Part shown: in pieces, positions 21,777 through 22,023 of the stretch
Layout of the letters: every line of letters starts with the position of its first letter
Position numbering within the stretch: the stretch's first letter is position 1
Assembly: GCA_900544725.1 (NCBI GenBank)
Contig: UQWK01000034.1
Span: 1-22,023 of the forward strand
Direction of reading: 5' to 3'
DNA: 22,023 nucleotides
Source of the DNA: an uncultured Collinsella sp.
GTDB lineage: Bacteria > Actinomycetota > Coriobacteriia > Coriobacteriales > Coriobacteriaceae
Notes under the pieces: generated by a model
Seen by the model: the letters and a program-made list of their open reading frames with translations, nothing else
Databases searched by the model: none
What the model was told of the DNA's origin: nothing
Translations under genes and position numbers: made by a program

Positions 21777-21913
21777 GTTACGGCGTTTTACCAAACGCCG
21801 TAACCGCTCGACGCTGCGCGGGCCGCATTTGGACAATCTGACGTTCAACTTCAAGCGCGCGACCAGAAGGTCGGCGCCCTTTCGTTTCACGTCACCTTGT
21901 CTCAAATGCGACC
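21777..21913 (+). repeat. Composite stem-loop element after lacC
   Basis: Same design as the element after lacB. A perfect 12-bp hairpin GTTACGGCGTTT / AAACGCCGTAAC with loop TACC (21777-21804), linker TCGACGCTGCGCG (21808-21820, identical), and a ~45-bp imperfect stem with arms 21820-21864 and 21869-21913 around AGAA. The small stem differs from the first copy by CG to GC with matching changes on the other arm. The long stem has unrelated sequence but similar size. After it, 21914-22023 shows only a GGGACGTTCC phrase and no gene. Confidence 0.78.
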
Positions 21914-22023
21914 CGCTCGCCGTCCGTCCTCTGAATGCGGCGTTGCCTTGCTCCGGATGCGGCAGTTAGGGACGTTCCTTTTAATATGAGCAGGACATTG
22001 TCAAGAGGCAAAATCGGGCCTGG

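Overview
The window looks like a chromosomal segment of a gut actinobacterium of the Coriobacteriia, most likely Collinsella. This is inferred from high-GC coding sequence, a PTS-based lactose pathway, and the style of the intergenic repeats; no ribosomal gene is present to confirm it. It is almost entirely a lactose / galactose-6-phosphate (tagatose-6-phosphate) utilisation region, and all the lac proteins resemble their Lactococcus/Staphylococcus counterparts.

Layout. 1-156 is the 3' end of a DeoR-family regulator. 262-1494 (minus) is a lower-GC Fic-domain gene with a nested palindromic operator array over its start. Then come three sugar modules, each a divergent pair of a LacI-family repressor (plus) and a two-gene operon (minus) of a lactose-type PTS EIICB and a 6-phospho-beta-galactosidase: module 1 (1862-6424), module 2 (6682-11440, gene order inside the operon reversed) and module 3 (11718-16361). 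Next are a single lactose-type EIIA gene (16576-16914), an unrecognised membrane protein (17180-18202), and the operon lacA-lacB-lacX-lacC (18510-21775). lacX carries an in-frame TGA where tryptophan is expected. The last 250 bases hold structured repeats and no gene.

How it works together. Each EIICB imports and phosphorylates a beta-galactoside using phosphate relayed from the only EIIA in the window. The matching LacG-type enzyme hydrolyses the 6-phosphate product, releasing galactose-6-phosphate. LacAB isomerises this to tagatose-6-phosphate and LacC phosphorylates it to the 1,6-bisphosphate; the aldolase (lacD) is not in the window. Each divergent intergenic region carries its own central-CG operator type, consistent with three separately induced transporters. 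A shared pair of ARCGGT direct repeats exactly 21 bp apart lies upstream of all three LacI genes (degenerate in module 3), lacF and lacA, suggesting one pathway-wide regulator above the local repressors.

The most notable non-coding features are that 21-bp direct-repeat signal, three loci of tandem TGTAACA palindromes, two composite hairpin elements starting immediately after the stop codons of lacB and lacC with compensatory stem changes, and strong non-terminator hairpins in all three gaps between EIICB and lacG genes.
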